Of a DNA stretch of 64,000 nt, positions 1 through 9,626 are shown piece by piece (the stretch's first letter is position 1; every line of letters begins with the position of its first letter). The stretch comes from GCA-2684655 sp045105235. GTDB taxonomy: Bacteria; Planctomycetota; UBA1135; UBA2386. The stretch covers positions 21,166-85,165 of the forward strand of contig JBGCDH010000015.1 of NCBI GenBank assembly GCA_045105235.1, read 5' to 3'. The position numbers and the translations under genes are program-made. A model generated the notes under the pieces. The model ran no database searches, was not told the DNA's origin, and was given only the letters and a program-made list of their open reading frames with translations.

Positions 1-1953
1 GCGAGCTGTTGCCAGCAGCTGATCGGGCGTTGGGCCGCTGGCGCCACCGCTGAGGATGCATTCCAGCGTGCCCATATCGACCCACTGGCCCGACGGGTCG
101 CTGCTCGATACTTCGATGGCGAAGCCGCTCGGCGGCAGCACCAGCCCTTCGCGTCGCGACGACGGGATGCCGTTGATGGTGCAAGAGACGTTGGGCGGTG
201 TCAGGTCCGGGCTCGTGCCGGTTCGAAAACGAACCAAGCGGTCGGCTTCAAACCAGTTGCCGGTGCTGCGACGAGGGCCGGTGTTGCCGCTCAAAACGCG
301 CACATTATAGAACGTGTTGGCGGCGAGTGGGTTGGTCGGAGTGAAGTGCGCAATGCGCGCGTCGGCCGACAGATCGAGAGCGCCGGGCAGTGCGGTGCCG
401 CTGTCATTCGTGACCTGAATGGTGGTCGGGTTGATGGTGCTCGCATCCATCGGGGCGTCGAAGATCACCGCAATCCGGGAAGCCGGCGCAATCGACACGG
501 CTCCATCGGGCGGCAGGACCATCGCGTCCGGCAAGGACGCGTCCGGCGAGGTGGTGAACGCGATCCTGAGATCTGTCGCCAGAACGTTGCCGGCGAGATC
601 GCGAACGCCGTCTTGGCTGCCGCTGAGAACGAGTTCGCACTCGGTCTCGATCGGCAGGGTCAAGACGGGGGTGATTTGGACCCGGCTGCCGTCGACGAGT
701 TCGACCAGCGATTCCCAGAGCCGGCCGCCGACAAACAGCTGCACGGTCGACTCGTCGATCCACGCGGGGTCGAGCGCTTCGTCAAATTCGATCTCGGCGA
801 CCAGCACGCCGGGGGCGCGGCCTTCGCCTGCTGACGGAGAGCTGCGAATGAGCTGAGGGGCGTCTTGGTCTCGGCCCGTTTTGAACGACAGGGGCTGGGT
901 GGAAAGCAGCTGGTTGCCGCTGACGTCGGTTGCGGCTGCGCCGCCGAGCAAGAACATCAGGGTGTAGTTGCGGTCGGGCTCGAGCGCGACCAGTGGCTTG
1001 AGGCGCAGCTTGCGTTGGTCGACGCTCGCGTCGATCGCAAAAGGAACGATGCTGCCAAACTCGTCCTGGAAGAGCAGCGACGCCGCTTCGACGGTGTTGG
1101 GATCCATCGACTCGTCGAATGAAAACGTCGGCTGCACCAGCGGCGAGACATCGCTCGAGGACACGGTCGGCCAGGACGCGAGCACCGACGGCTGATCGCT
1201 GTCGGCAGTCGTTTGGAAGCCCGTCTGGAAGACATCCGTGAGCCGGTTGCCGGCGCGGTCGGTCAGCAGCGTGCTCGCGACGAGCGTCATGCCGCGGTCG
1301 CCCGGCAGGTCTGCATGAGGCTTGAGCACGACATCGCGGCCGTCGAGACTGGCTCGCAACGGGTAGCGGCCCCCAAAGACGTCGCGCAAGTACAGCGACT
1401 GGTCGTCGATCGAGTCCTGCTCGAGCTGCTCGGAAAACGACAGCCGCATCTCGGCCGTGCGCGAGATGCCGGTCGCGTTGTTCGGCACGTCAAAGCTGAC
1501 GATCGTCGGCGGCGTCTCGTCGAACGTGCGAAACGTGATTGTGACCGTATCGTCGAGGATGCGCCCGTTGAGGTCGCACGTCAGCGGCGACAGCTGAAAC
1601 GTGTAGTCCGTCTCCGGCAGCAGCGGCTGATTGGGTTTGCAGGCCACGCGGCCGGCTGCGCCGGGAAGAAAGGTGATCGGGATCACGCTGTCTTCGCCGG
1701 TGACGCGAAGAAACGTCTCTTCGTCACCGAAGCTCTCCAGCGCCATTGGAGAGTCGAACTCAAAGGCAAAGGAAGCGTCGATGGGGACCTGCACGGCCTG
1801 GTCGGCCGGCGCATAGTCCAAGAGCTGTACGGTGCCGAAAGTTGCGCCAGCGCCGTCGCCAGAGCTTGAGCCGGCACTGCCCCCTCCGCCGCTGCCGCAA
1901 GCGGCTGCGAGCAGGGGCAGCACAACGGCCGCAACTCGTGTAGTGGTCTTCAT
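1..1953 (-). CDS. Lipoprotein with repeated Ig-like (Big_5/SbsA-type) domains, partial
   Basis: The reading frame is open from an ATG at 1953 to the left window edge, giving 651 visible codons and no stop. The N-terminus is a lipoprotein signal: MKTTTR, a hydrophobic stretch, and the lipobox LLAAAC with Cys19, followed by a Gly/Ser-rich linker. After that come at least five repeats of about 100 residues, each containing a version of 'P-x-D-x-A-x-x-V-P-x-x-x-x-[IF]-x-[FV]-x-F-[DS]-x-x-[ML]' (for example SRIAVIFDAPMDASTI near residues 490-505) and a 'TPP' or 'DAP' linker. This pattern is typical of bacterial Ig-like Big_5 domains found in surface or periplasmic proteins. I infer a membrane-anchored, extracytoplasmic structural or adhesion role; nothing shows a catalytic activity. 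The C-terminus lies outside the window. Confidence 0.85.
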   Translation of the reverse strand, partial: MKTTTRVAAVVLPLLAAACGSGGGGSAGSSSGDGAGATFGTVQLLDYAPADQAVQVPIDASFAFEFDSPMALESFGDEETFLRVTGEDSVIPITFLPGAAGRVACKPNQPLLPETDYTFQLSPLTCDLNGRILDDTVTITFRTFDETPPTIVSFDVPNNATGISRTAEMRLSFSEQLEQDSIDDQSLYLRDVFGGRYPLRASLDGRDVVLKPHADLPGDRGMTLVASTLLTDRAGNRLTDVFQTGFQTTADSDQPSVLASWPTVSSSDVSPLVQPTFSFDESMDPNTVEAASLLFQDEFGSIVPFAIDASVDQRKLRLKPLVALEPDRNYTLMFLLGGAAATDVSGNQLLSTQPLSFKTGRDQDAPQLIRSSPSAGEGRAPGVLVAEIEFDEALDPAWIDESTVQLFVGGRLWESLVELVDGSRVQITPVLTLPIETECELVLSGSQDGVRDLAGNVLATDLRIAFTTSPDASLPDAMVLPPDGAVSIAPASRIAVIFDAPMDASTINPTTIQVTNDSGTALPGALDLSADARIAHFTPTNPLAANTFYNVRVLSGNTGPRRSTGNWFEADRLVRFRTGTSPDLTPPNVSCTINGIPSSRREGLVLPPSGFAIEVSSSDPSGQWVDMGTLECILSGGASGPTPDQLLATAR

Positions 1954-2160
1954 TTGTTCCCCGGTGTCGTTTCCCTGATGCAACTGGCACATCGACTCCC
2001 TTTGGGGCCGGGTTGAAGTCCCGGTACGAGGCTTACGGCAGCCTCCCTGTCATCGCTGGCATAGACCGACCGATGGCTTTCACTGCGTGCAGACGCTGAG
2101 GTGTTGCACGCAGCGACAGAGCCCTTGCGTCGGGATGCGGCCGCGACGCGGCCGCCGGCG

Positions 2161-3474
2161 TCAGGCTTCGTGCACGAGGATGCGCAGGTCGCGCACGTTG
2201 GTGCCGGTTGGGCCGGTGACAACGGCATCCCCGAGCGCAGCGAACAGCGGGTGCGCATCGCAGGCGAGCAGTCGCGCTTTGGGATCGTGGCCTGCGGATT
2301 GGGCGCGGGCGACGGTCGTGCCGTCGACCACTGCGCCGGCGGCGGGCGCGACACCGTCGACGCCATCGGTGCCACAGCTCAGCGCCGTGACGGCACGGCC
2401 GTCGACTTTGCAGGCTTCTTCGCTGCCGGCATCGAGCTGGAGTGCAAGCTGCAGCGCGAACTGCTGGTTGCGGCCGCCGACGCCAGGGTTTGTTGGCAGT
2501 GGCACCGAGAGTTCGCCGGTTGTGACGATTGCGACGCGGCGGCCGGGGTGCTGTTGGCGCAGTTCTGCCAGGCGTTTTAGCAGGTGGGTGGCGGCCGCCT
2601 CGACGCTCCAGTCGTCGACATCGACGCGGTCGCCGGCCTCGACCACGCAGCCGTGGTCCTGCTCGAGGGCGGCGACCGCGGCGTTTCGCGCATGGCCTTC
2701 GCCGAGCACGACGACAAACTCGCTGTCCGGCGGCACGCTTGGCGGCACGGACTCGTGGTTGGCACTCAAGCTGCCGGCGAAGGCGGAGGGGATCTGGTCG
2801 TGCAGTGCAAAGCGGCGCAGCACGTCGTCGGCGAAGCCGGGTGGATCGGCGCACGCGACTGTCGGGCCAGAGGCGATGGCTTGCGGTGCGTCGTTGGGGA
2901 CGTCGGAGACTGCGAGCGTAAGCTGGCGATTCGCGCGGCGGCCGGCGGCCGCAAGTCGTCCGCCCTTGATGGCCGAGAAGGCGCGGCGCACCGCGTTGAT
3001 GCTTTGGATGTCGGCGCCGGATGCGACCAGGGCTTGGTAGAAGCTGCGCAGCTCATCGATCGTGACGCCGACGACGCGCGGCCATTCGAGCAGCGCCGAG
3101 CCGCCGCCCGAGACGAGAAAGAGCACGCGTTCGTTGGCGTGCGTGGTCGCCAGCAGGTCGAGTGCGCGCCGGCCGGCAGCGAGGCTTTGGCGGTCGGGCA
3201 GCGGGTGGCCGCCGGCGATGGTCTCAAACGCTGCGGCCGCGATGCCCGCGTCTTGTTCGCCGGCAGGCGGCACGACCAGGCCGCGCATCGGCACGCGATC
3301 CGCCAGCATCTCGTGCACGGTTTGCGCCATCGGCAGGGCGGCCTTGCCAAACGCGATCACGAGCAGCGGGCGATCGGCGAACCGCCGCAGTCGGTCCTGC
3401 TGCGCCTGCAGGCAGCGGCGGAGCTCAAGCTGCGCCAAGACCGTCTGGAAGACGTCGCGCAGCGTCTGCTTCAC
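2161..3474 (-). CDS. Glycerate 2-kinase (GckA/TtuD, MOFRL family)
   Basis: The 437-residue protein matches the MOFRL/glycerate-2-kinase family, which phosphorylates D-glycerate to 2-phosphoglycerate in the cytoplasm. Visible signatures are VIAFGKAA near residue 41, the glycine-rich VSGGGSALL, INAVRRAFSAIKGGRLA, SGPTVACADPP, the C-terminal NPGVGGRNQQFALQLAL and SCGTDGVDG (the MOFRL region). The start chosen is GTG at 3474 because it overlaps the TGA stop of the upstream reductase as GTGA, a typical coupling arrangement. The frame continues to 3555, but that extension is Arg-rich and lies inside the upstream gene. Its neighbour makes D-glycerate, so the two enzymes are sequential steps. Length is normal for the family. 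Confidence 0.92.
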   Translation of the reverse strand: MKQTLRDVFQTVLAQLELRRCLQAQQDRLRRFADRPLLVIAFGKAALPMAQTVHEMLADRVPMRGLVVPPAGEQDAGIAAAAFETIAGGHPLPDRQSLAAGRRALDLLATTHANERVLFLVSGGGSALLEWPRVVGVTIDELRSFYQALVASGADIQSINAVRRAFSAIKGGRLAAAGRRANRQLTLAVSDVPNDAPQAIASGPTVACADPPGFADDVLRRFALHDQIPSAFAGSLSANHESVPPSVPPDSEFVVVLGEGHARNAAVAALEQDHGCVVEAGDRVDVDDWSVEAAATHLLKRLAELRQQHPGRRVAIVTTGELSVPLPTNPGVGGRNQQFALQLALQLDAGSEEACKVDGRAVTALSCGTDGVDGVAPAAGAVVDGTTVARAQSAGHDPKARLLACDAHPLFAALGDAVVTGPTGTNVRDLRILVHEA

Positions 3475-4460
3475 CGAGCGGCTCCGAGATCGACCGGGTG
3501 TTTGGGCTCTTCCCCGAGCAGCACCGCGACGCAGTCTTGCGCTGCGAGCGCACACATCAGCGAGCGCACGCTGGTCACGGCGCTGCCGACGTGCGGCAGC
3601 AGCACGCAGTTGTCGAGCGCCAGCAGGTCTGCGGGGACGTTTGGCTCGTCTTCAAAGACGTCGAGCGCCGCACCGCCGATCAGGCCTTCTTCGAGGGCTG
3701 CGACCAGCGCCGGCTCGTTGACGATCGGCCCGCGGGCGGTGTTGATCAAGATCGCGGTGCGCTTCATCGAGCACAGCTGCTCGATCGAAATCATGTGCCG
3801 CGTCGCTTCGGTCAGCGGCACGTGCAGCGTGACGAAATCGCTTTGCTTGAGCAGTGCGCCGAGCGGCACGCGGTGCAGGTCGAGCTCCTTGGCGAGATCC
3901 GCCGGCGCTTCGCTGCGGCTTGCATAGAGCACGCGCATGCCAAAGCCGCGGGCGCGCCTGGCGACGGCTTGGCCGATGCGGCCCATGCCGACGATGCCGA
4001 TCGTCTGGCCGTGCACGTCGGTGCCGCAGAGCAGATCGATGTTCCACCGTTCCCAGCGGCCCTCACGCAGGAAGCGCTCGGCCTCCGGCAAGCGGCGTGC
4101 GGCGGCGAGCAGCAGCGAAAACGTCAGGTCGGCCGTCGCTTCGGTCAGCACGCCGGGCGTGTGCGTGACGACGACGCCGCGTTCTTTGGCGGCTGCGACG
4201 TCGACGTTGTCGTAGCCGACGGCGATCTGCGCGATGACGCGCAGCTTGTCGCTGCCTTCGAGCACCTCGCGGGTCAGCGGGTCGGTCAGCTGGCAGACGA
4301 CGCCGTCGCAGAGTGCGAGCCGGCGCGTGAGCGCTTGGGGCGTGAGCACGTCGTAGGAGTCGACGTAGTCAACCGCGCAGTGCTCCTGCAGGATCGACAG
4401 GGCCGCGGGGTAGACGTGGCGCGTGACGAGCACGCGCGGCTTGGCGTTGGCGGGGGCCAT
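3471..4460 (-). CDS. D-2-hydroxyacid dehydrogenase, glyoxylate/hydroxypyruvate reductase type
   Basis: The 329-residue protein has all hallmarks of the GyaR/GRHPR branch of D-isomer 2-hydroxyacid dehydrogenases: AVGYDNVDV, the NAD(P)-binding GIVGMGRIGQAVARRA, and the catalytic Arg in INTARGPIVNE, Glu in DVFEDEP and His in LLPHVGSA. It should reduce hydroxypyruvate or glyoxylate, or run in reverse, in the cytoplasm. ATG at 4460 is chosen: it sits one base after the mgtE stop and gives MAPANAKPRVLVTR directly before the first beta strand. A TTG at 4490 would add ten residues and overlap mgtE. Downstream it overlaps the glycerate kinase gene by 4 bp, so the pair forms a route from hydroxypyruvate to 2-phosphoglycerate. 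Confidence 0.92.
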   Translation of the reverse strand: MAPANAKPRVLVTRHVYPAALSILQEHCAVDYVDSYDVLTPQALTRRLALCDGVVCQLTDPLTREVLEGSDKLRVIAQIAVGYDNVDVAAAKERGVVVTHTPGVLTEATADLTFSLLLAAARRLPEAERFLREGRWERWNIDLLCGTDVHGQTIGIVGMGRIGQAVARRARGFGMRVLYASRSEAPADLAKELDLHRVPLGALLKQSDFVTLHVPLTEATRHMISIEQLCSMKRTAILINTARGPIVNEPALVAALEEGLIGGAALDVFEDEPNVPADLLALDNCVLLPHVGSAVTSVRSLMCALAAQDCVAVLLGEEPKHPVDLGAAR

Positions 4461-4461
4461 T

Positions 4462-5850
4462 TCAGGCGGCGGATACGACCGATGCGACAATGACGAGGTA
4501 GATCGCGGCGCCGGTCAAGTCCGCGATGGCCGTGACGGCAGGCGTGCTGATCATCGCCGGGTCGCCGCGCAGCCGCTTGACGACGATCGGCGTGCAGGCG
4601 CCAAGCAGTGCGGCGGTGACGACGTGGCCGATCATCGCGCCGCCGATGGCGAGCGCGATGGTGGAGACTGCGGCAAGCGGCTGCGGCGTTTCGTCGAGGC
4701 CGTTGATGATCAGGGTGTCGAGCGTCGCGATCGAGCCGAGCAGCAGCGAGATCAGGCCCGCGACGCGCAGCTCTTTCCAAAGCACGCGTTTGAGCGTGTT
4801 CTTTTCGACGTCGCCGATGGTCAGCGCGCGGATGACGAGGGCGCTGGCTTGGGTGCCGACCATGCCGCCGGTCGCCATGACCATGGGCAGCATGCCGACC
4901 AAAAGGCCGGTCAGCGAGTCTTCGAACGCCTTGATGACGGTCGAGGTGGTGACCCAGAACAGCGCCAGCAGGCAGATGACCGGCGCGCGTCGCCGAACCT
5001 GGCGCAGCACAGGCTCGTCGGCGTAGTCGTAGTCGCCGTGTTCGATGCCGTGGCCGGTGACGCCGGCCATCTTCTCGAAGTCCTCCTGCGCCTCTTCCTC
5101 GACGATGTCGACGGCGTCGTCGTGGCTGACGATGCCGACCAGCTTGCCGGCGGCGTCGACCACGGGCAGCGCGATCAGGTCGTAGTCGCGGATCATGCGC
5201 GCGGCTTCTTCCTGGTCGGCGTCGGCGGTGATCGAGACCAGGTCGGTCTTCATCAGCTCGTCGACCTTCTCGCTGTCGTCGGCGAGGATCAGGTCGCGCA
5301 GCGAGACGAAGCCGAGCAGCTTGCCGTCGCCGTCGAGCACGTAGCTGTAGTAGATCGTCTCCTTGCTCGGCGCCTGGGTGCGCAGCGCGTGGATCGCGGT
5401 CTTGGCGGTAGCCGTCGGCGACAGCACCGCGTACTCGGTGATCAGGAACGAGCCGACCTGGTCTTCTTCGAACGCGCCGCGACGCAGCAAGTCTTCGCGC
5501 GCCGCCTTGGACAGCATCGGCACCAGGCGCTTGGTGATGCGCTCGTCGAGCCGGTCCAAAAACTCAGCGCGGTCGTCGCTGAGCATCGTCTGCAGCAGGT
5601 GCTGGACGCGCTCACGGCCGGCACCGTCGACGTAGTTTTCCTGGACCTCGGGATCGAGGTAGCCAAAGACGTCGCGTTCGAAGTCGTCGGGCAGGTTGCC
5701 GAGCACCGTCGCCAGCTCGTCGATCTCCAGCGCTTCGAGGATCGACGCGGCGTCGCTCGGGTGCATGTCCTGCAGCACCTCATTGAGCTCTTCGTGGCGC
5801 TGCTCGGCGAGCAGTTCCCGAATCTCAGGTGTTAGCAGGTGCATGCGCAT
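4462..5850 (-). CDS. mgtE: Magnesium transporter MgtE
   Basis: The 462-residue protein has the full MgtE plan: an N-terminal superhelical domain (residues about 5-135, containing LQDMHPSDAASILEAL), a pair of CBS domains (about 140-260, with YYSYVLDGDGKLLGFVSLRD and IVSHDDAVDIVEEEA), and five transmembrane helices from about residue 290, including the conserved MVGTQASALVIRALT and the C-terminal P-A-x-x-x-T-P motif. It conducts Mg2+ across the inner membrane, with CBS/N-domain Mg2+ sensing closing the pore. It is the first gene of a three-gene minus-strand unit with the reductase and glycerate kinase; no functional link among the three is obvious. The upstream 280 bases up to the tRNA show no recognisable Mg riboswitch by eye. 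Confidence 0.96.
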   Translation of the reverse strand: MRMHLLTPEIRELLAEQRHEELNEVLQDMHPSDAASILEALEIDELATVLGNLPDDFERDVFGYLDPEVQENYVDGAGRERVQHLLQTMLSDDRAEFLDRLDERITKRLVPMLSKAAREDLLRRGAFEEDQVGSFLITEYAVLSPTATAKTAIHALRTQAPSKETIYYSYVLDGDGKLLGFVSLRDLILADDSEKVDELMKTDLVSITADADQEEAARMIRDYDLIALPVVDAAGKLVGIVSHDDAVDIVEEEAQEDFEKMAGVTGHGIEHGDYDYADEPVLRQVRRRAPVICLLALFWVTTSTVIKAFEDSLTGLLVGMLPMVMATGGMVGTQASALVIRALTIGDVEKNTLKRVLWKELRVAGLISLLLGSIATLDTLIINGLDETPQPLAAVSTIALAIGGAMIGHVVTAALLGACTPIVVKRLRGDPAMISTPAVTAIADLTGAAIYLVIVASVVSAA

Positions 5851-6129
5851 GGGGTGAGGAGGGCACGGAGCGGTCGGCGGGAGCAGGATGCGGGGAGCGG
5901 AGTGGAGCCACGCTCGAACGAAACGGAAACAGCGAAGACCCTCGCCGCAGGGACCTTAGCCCAGGGCGCTGTGGCATGCACCAGCTGCCTGTAGCCGTTG
6001 GCGGTCGTGTCGTGGCTGTAGCGGTCGGCGAAGCGCTTCGGAACAGTCGTCGCTGGCGCTTGACCCTGTTCTCGCCGCTGGCTACCTTTCGCGCCTCGAT
6101 TCGCCGCACAGGCGTGCGGATCGACAGGT

Positions 6130-6206
<77 letters not shown>

Positions 6207-6480
6207 TTTGTTCATCGGATCAGAACAATCTGCCATCGCCTCAGCGGGTCGCATTCGACCTAGCTGCCCCCGCGGGATTGCCGGGATGCGCCACCACTTT
6301 GGCCCGGAGCAGCGGCTTGCCGGCGGGCCCTATGACGATGCCGCGCGGCTCGGCGGCGGGGGACCGCGTTATGGGGATTGAGCAACGAAGGCGTCGCCGA
6401 TGCGGTCTTGCCCTCTCATCTGCTACCGTCGTCGAGGCTGCGAATCGATCGAAGCCTCCCTCGAATCCAAACGGACACCC

Positions 6481-7551
6481 ATGCCTCACCCCAAAGCGTT
6501 CGCCACGCTCCTCAGCACACTATTTGCTGCCGCCCTCGCGCTACCCGTCGTCGCCCAAGATCTGCCGGACCCCGACGGCAAGCCGGCGAAGATGCGCAAG
6601 CCGGTGCAGGTCTTCCTCATCATGGGCCAGTCCAACACGCTCGAGATGGGCAAGGTGAAGGGCGGCGAGGGCTCGCTTGAGCATGCCGTCAAAGAAGAGA
6701 AGCTCTACCCGTTTTTGGTCGACGACGCGGGCGCATGGACTACGCGTCAGGACGTTCGCAACCTGCACGTGATGGGCAGCGGTGGGCCTGGCAAGGCGCG
6801 CATCAAGCGCGACGATTGGCTGACGATCTCCGGCAACAAGATTGGCATTGAGCTTGGCATCGGCCATCAGCTGGGGAACGCGATCGATGCACCCGTGCTG
6901 ATCCTGAAGAGCTCGATTGGCAACCGCAGCCTTGGCTGGGACCTGCTGCCGCCGGGATCGAAGTCCTATGAGTTTGACGATCCGAAGGACGGCAAGACCT
7001 ACGTCTACGCCGGCTACGGTGAGAGCCCGATGAAGTGGGAGAAGGGCACGAAGCCCAAGCCGATTGGCTGGACGGCGGGCGTGCAGTTCGCCGGCGACGT
7101 CGCCCGCGCCAAGGCCGTGCTCAAGAATCTGCGCAAGCACTACCCCGGCGCGACCAAGTATGAGGTCGCCGGCTTTCTTTGGTGGCAGGGTGACAAGGAT
7201 CGCTACGACGCGGGGCTCGCCAGCAAGTACGGCGAGAACCTCGTCCATCTGGTCGCCGCGCTGCGCAAAGAGTTTGACGCGCCCAAGGCCAAGTTTGTCT
7301 GCGCCACGCTTGGCCAAACGGACAAGAACGGTGCGAGCGGCAACGAGAAAATGATTCTTGACGGGATGTTTGCGCTGAGCGACGCGAAGAAGAACAAGCG
7401 GCTGAAGGGCGACGTTGCGACGGTCTACACGCATCCGCTGAGCGAGGGCTCGAGCTCGAATGCTCACTATGGCGGCAACGCCAAGACCTACATGAACGTC
7501 GGCCTCGCGATGGGGGAGGCAATGGTCCAGCTGCTGAAGAAGGGCCGGTAG
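6481..7551 (+). CDS. Exported SASA-domain carbohydrate esterase (sialate O-acetylesterase-like)
   Basis: The protein has 356 residues. ATG at 6481 yields a clear signal peptide (MPHPKAFATLLSTLFAAALALPVVAQ), whereas the frame upstream to 6400 is Arg/Cys-rich and unlikely. The mature protein starts with VQVFLIMGQSN, the nucleophile block of the SASA (DUF303) SGNH-like hydrolases. A second conserved block is VAGFLWWQGDKD, and a late block with THPLSEGSSSNAHYGG carries the expected late His. Family members remove O-acetyl groups from sugars; in planctomycetes they commonly accompany polysaccharide degradation. The specific substrate cannot be read from the sequence. It starts a plus-strand pair with the small gene at 7594, 42 bases downstream. 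Confidence 0.85.
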   Translation: MPHPKAFATLLSTLFAAALALPVVAQDLPDPDGKPAKMRKPVQVFLIMGQSNTLEMGKVKGGEGSLEHAVKEEKLYPFLVDDAGAWTTRQDVRNLHVMGSGGPGKARIKRDDWLTISGNKIGIELGIGHQLGNAIDAPVLILKSSIGNRSLGWDLLPPGSKSYEFDDPKDGKTYVYAGYGESPMKWEKGTKPKPIGWTAGVQFAGDVARAKAVLKNLRKHYPGATKYEVAGFLWWQGDKDRYDAGLASKYGENLVHLVAALRKEFDAPKAKFVCATLGQTDKNGASGNEKMILDGMFALSDAKKNKRLKGDVATVYTHPLSEGSSSNAHYGGNAKTYMNVGLAMGEAMVQLLKKGR

Positions 7552-7593
7552 CGACGCGATCCGTTCAGCCCGCTCGACGAAGCGAAACCACAC

Positions 7594-8058
7594 ATGAAGA
7601 GCTCGCGCGAACGGGACCAGCAGCGGCTGCAAGCGATCCACTGGGGGGATCTCGAAACGGCCTACGGCTCGGCTGAGGTCGTGCCGAGGCTGATTCTCGA
7701 TTTCCTCTACGGCAAGGAGCGGGTCGCGGTCGCGGCTGGATCGAACCTGCAAAACCACCTCTGCCACCAGTACACGCGTGTGAGCACCGCTGCGGCGCCG
7801 GCCGCATCCTTTTGCATGTCGGCCTTGGCGCGCCCGGAACCGCGCGTTCTCGAAGAGGCGCTCGACCTCGTGCGTGGCTTCGCGTGGGGGACGGAGCCTA
7901 CGCGCGACGACTTGGAGCCGTGGCACCAGGAGCTGCGAGCGCTCGTGGTGGCGCAGCTGCCGCGCGTGCGCGAACTGGCCCAGCACGAAAACGAGAGCCT
8001 GGCAGACACGGCCAAGCTGCTGCTTGAAGAAATGGACGAGCAGGACGCGCGAAGCTGA
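7594..8058 (+). CDS. Small HEAT-like protein of unknown function
   Basis: The 154-residue protein has no signal peptide. Its opening, IHWGDLETAYGSAEVVPRLI followed by NLQNHLCHQYTRVSTAAAPA, resembles a family of HEAT-repeat-like proteins (seen in actinobacteria and planctomycetes) that begin W-x-x-L-x-x-A-Y-G-x-A-x-x-V-P and contain H-Q-x-T-x-x-x-x-T-A-x-A-x-P. The rest is predicted helical with an acidic C-terminus (LLLEEMDEQDARS). I recall relatives being described near toxin-immunity loci, but nothing here shows a toxin. ATG at 7594 is the only good start. It follows the esterase closely and is convergent with the FG-GAP gene. Function unknown. Confidence 0.7.
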   Translation: MKSSRERDQQRLQAIHWGDLETAYGSAEVVPRLILDFLYGKERVAVAAGSNLQNHLCHQYTRVSTAAAPAASFCMSALARPEPRVLEEALDLVRGFAWGTEPTRDDLEPWHQELRALVVAQLPRVRELAQHENESLADTAKLLLEEMDEQDARS

Positions 8059-8093
8059 GTCGTCGTCCGCTCGTCGCGTCGTGTCACAAGCTG

Positions 8094-9578
8094 CTACTGC
8101 TGAATCGTGACGGTCTGCCAGGCGCTGATGCGCGCTGGGCCCGGAGCTCGATCGACGAGGCCCTGGACCTCAAGGGATACGCCGACAATGCTCGGTGCGT
8201 TGGGCACGGCAAACGAAAACGTCTGCGCACCGGTGGCGACGGCGATCACGCCGGAGGATTGCGCGGTTGGGGTCGCCGGATCGACAAACCACTCGCCGAG
8301 TGGGAGCGATAGGGGCTGCGGCAGCGCCGCCAGGCCGACGACCAGCAGGGCCGGATGCGGCTGGGACGCATAGCCCGGCCGGCAGCGCAGCGTCGCCGAC
8401 CAAGTCTGGCCAATGCGCGCATCTGTAGCTTCTAGGTCGACGTCGCGGTTACGCAGGATGAGCGTCGGCGAGATGCGCAGGCTCGTGACCAGGTCTGGAT
8501 CGCCGTCGCGGTCGAGATCCGCGAGCTGCACGTCCGATGAAAACACGACTTGCTGCGGCAGGCGCGTCGGCGCATCGGCAAACTGGCCGGTGCCGTCATT
8601 GAGCGCTAGGGAGATGCCGGCAATGTCGTGCCCGCGCATTGCGTCGAGATCGCCGTCGCCGTCGACGTCGGCGACGCTGATGCTGTTGGTGGGGTTTTTT
8701 GGCGGCAGGTTTGTGCCTGCTGTCAGCACACCGTTTTGGTTGATGACGACCCGGTCGTTGGCGCCGTCGGCGCGCAGGAGAAAATCGACGTCGCCATCGC
8801 CGTCGAGATCGCTCGGCACGATTTCGCGGATGACCTGCGGCGGCACGAGAACGTTGGTGGCCGTCGTCTCGGTAAAGGTCAGGCCGCCATCGTTGCGGAA
8901 CAACCGCATACTCGCCTCGGTAAAGAGAAGGTCGACATCGCCATCGTTGTCGACGTCTCCCGAAGCGACGATGCCGCCGCCGAACGGCAAAAACGTCAGC
9001 ACAGGGCCCAGCGAGAACGTGCCGGTGCCGTCGTTGACGAGCACGCGATCGTGCGTCGACGCGAGTGCGGAGCCCGCGAGTGCCAGGTCGATGTCGCCGT
9101 CGCCATCAAGGTCTGCAGCGATCGTCTGGCCAATGTTGTTGGTCAGCGGCAACGGTGGGCCCATCGCAAACGCCATGGCGCCGTTGTTGAGCCAGAGCGA
9201 GGCCGTCTGCGATGCGCCCGTTAGCAAGAAATCGAGGTCGCCATCGCCGTCGGCGTCCAGCGGACACAAGATCGGTGGCGAGAGTCCACCGCCTGGAAGC
9301 GTCAGCGGTGGCAACGCAGTAAATCGACCGCGGCCATCGTTGCGCAGCGCTTGCAGCGTGCCACCGAGCAATTTGAGGCCGAGGATGTCGGCATCGCCGT
9401 CACCGTCAAAGTCGCCGACCGTCGTGCGCCAGTAGTCCTGTTGGGCTACGGATGCGGGCGTCGACAGCACGAACTGGGGGCCCTGCGCTAACGACGTTCC
9501 CGCTGCAGCGGCTAGACCTGCCAAGGTGGCGGCAAGGGCCGTGCGCGATATGTGTCTAGAGTCATCATGCACCTTCAT
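8094..9578 (-). CDS. Exported FG-GAP/VCBS-repeat protein
   Basis: The 494-residue protein begins with a long n-region and a hydrophobic signal (TALAATLAGLAAAAGTSLAQ). The body, residues about 50-380, is a series of calcium-binding-like loops of the form D-x-D-G-D-x-D (VGDFDGDGDADILGL, DADGDGDLDFLLTG, ADLDGDGDIDLALAG, GDVDNDGDVDLLF, SDLDGDGDVDFLLRA, ADVDGDGDLDAMRG, ADLDRDGDPDLVTS), which are FG-GAP/VCBS beta-propeller blades. The last 100 residues form a separate beta-rich domain ending in VPNAPSIVGVSLEVQGLV, which is also recognisable at the ends of the FG-GAP protein at 15293 and the protease at 21961. It is predicted to be extracellular or surface located; the binding partner is unknown. 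It is a single gene, convergent with the HEAT-like gene. Confidence 0.9.
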   Translation of the reverse strand: MKVHDDSRHISRTALAATLAGLAAAAGTSLAQGPQFVLSTPASVAQQDYWRTTVGDFDGDGDADILGLKLLGGTLQALRNDGRGRFTALPPLTLPGGGLSPPILCPLDADGDGDLDFLLTGASQTASLWLNNGAMAFAMGPPLPLTNNIGQTIAADLDGDGDIDLALAGSALASTHDRVLVNDGTGTFSLGPVLTFLPFGGGIVASGDVDNDGDVDLLFTEASMRLFRNDGGLTFTETTATNVLVPPQVIREIVPSDLDGDGDVDFLLRADGANDRVVINQNGVLTAGTNLPPKNPTNSISVADVDGDGDLDAMRGHDIAGISLALNDGTGQFADAPTRLPQQVVFSSDVQLADLDRDGDPDLVTSLRISPTLILRNRDVDLEATDARIGQTWSATLRCRPGYASQPHPALLVVGLAALPQPLSLPLGEWFVDPATPTAQSSGVIAVATGAQTFSFAVPNAPSIVGVSLEVQGLVDRAPGPARISAWQTVTIQQ

Positions 9579-9626
9579 TCAGGCATCCTATCGCGCGGCG
9601 AGCTGCGGCGCCCGCGTGGGGCCATC

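Noticed and set aside
5851..6129. Mg2+ riboswitch ahead of mgtE
   Set aside because: I looked for a recognisable M-box-like core on the minus strand and could not see one by eye; a covariance-model search would be needed.
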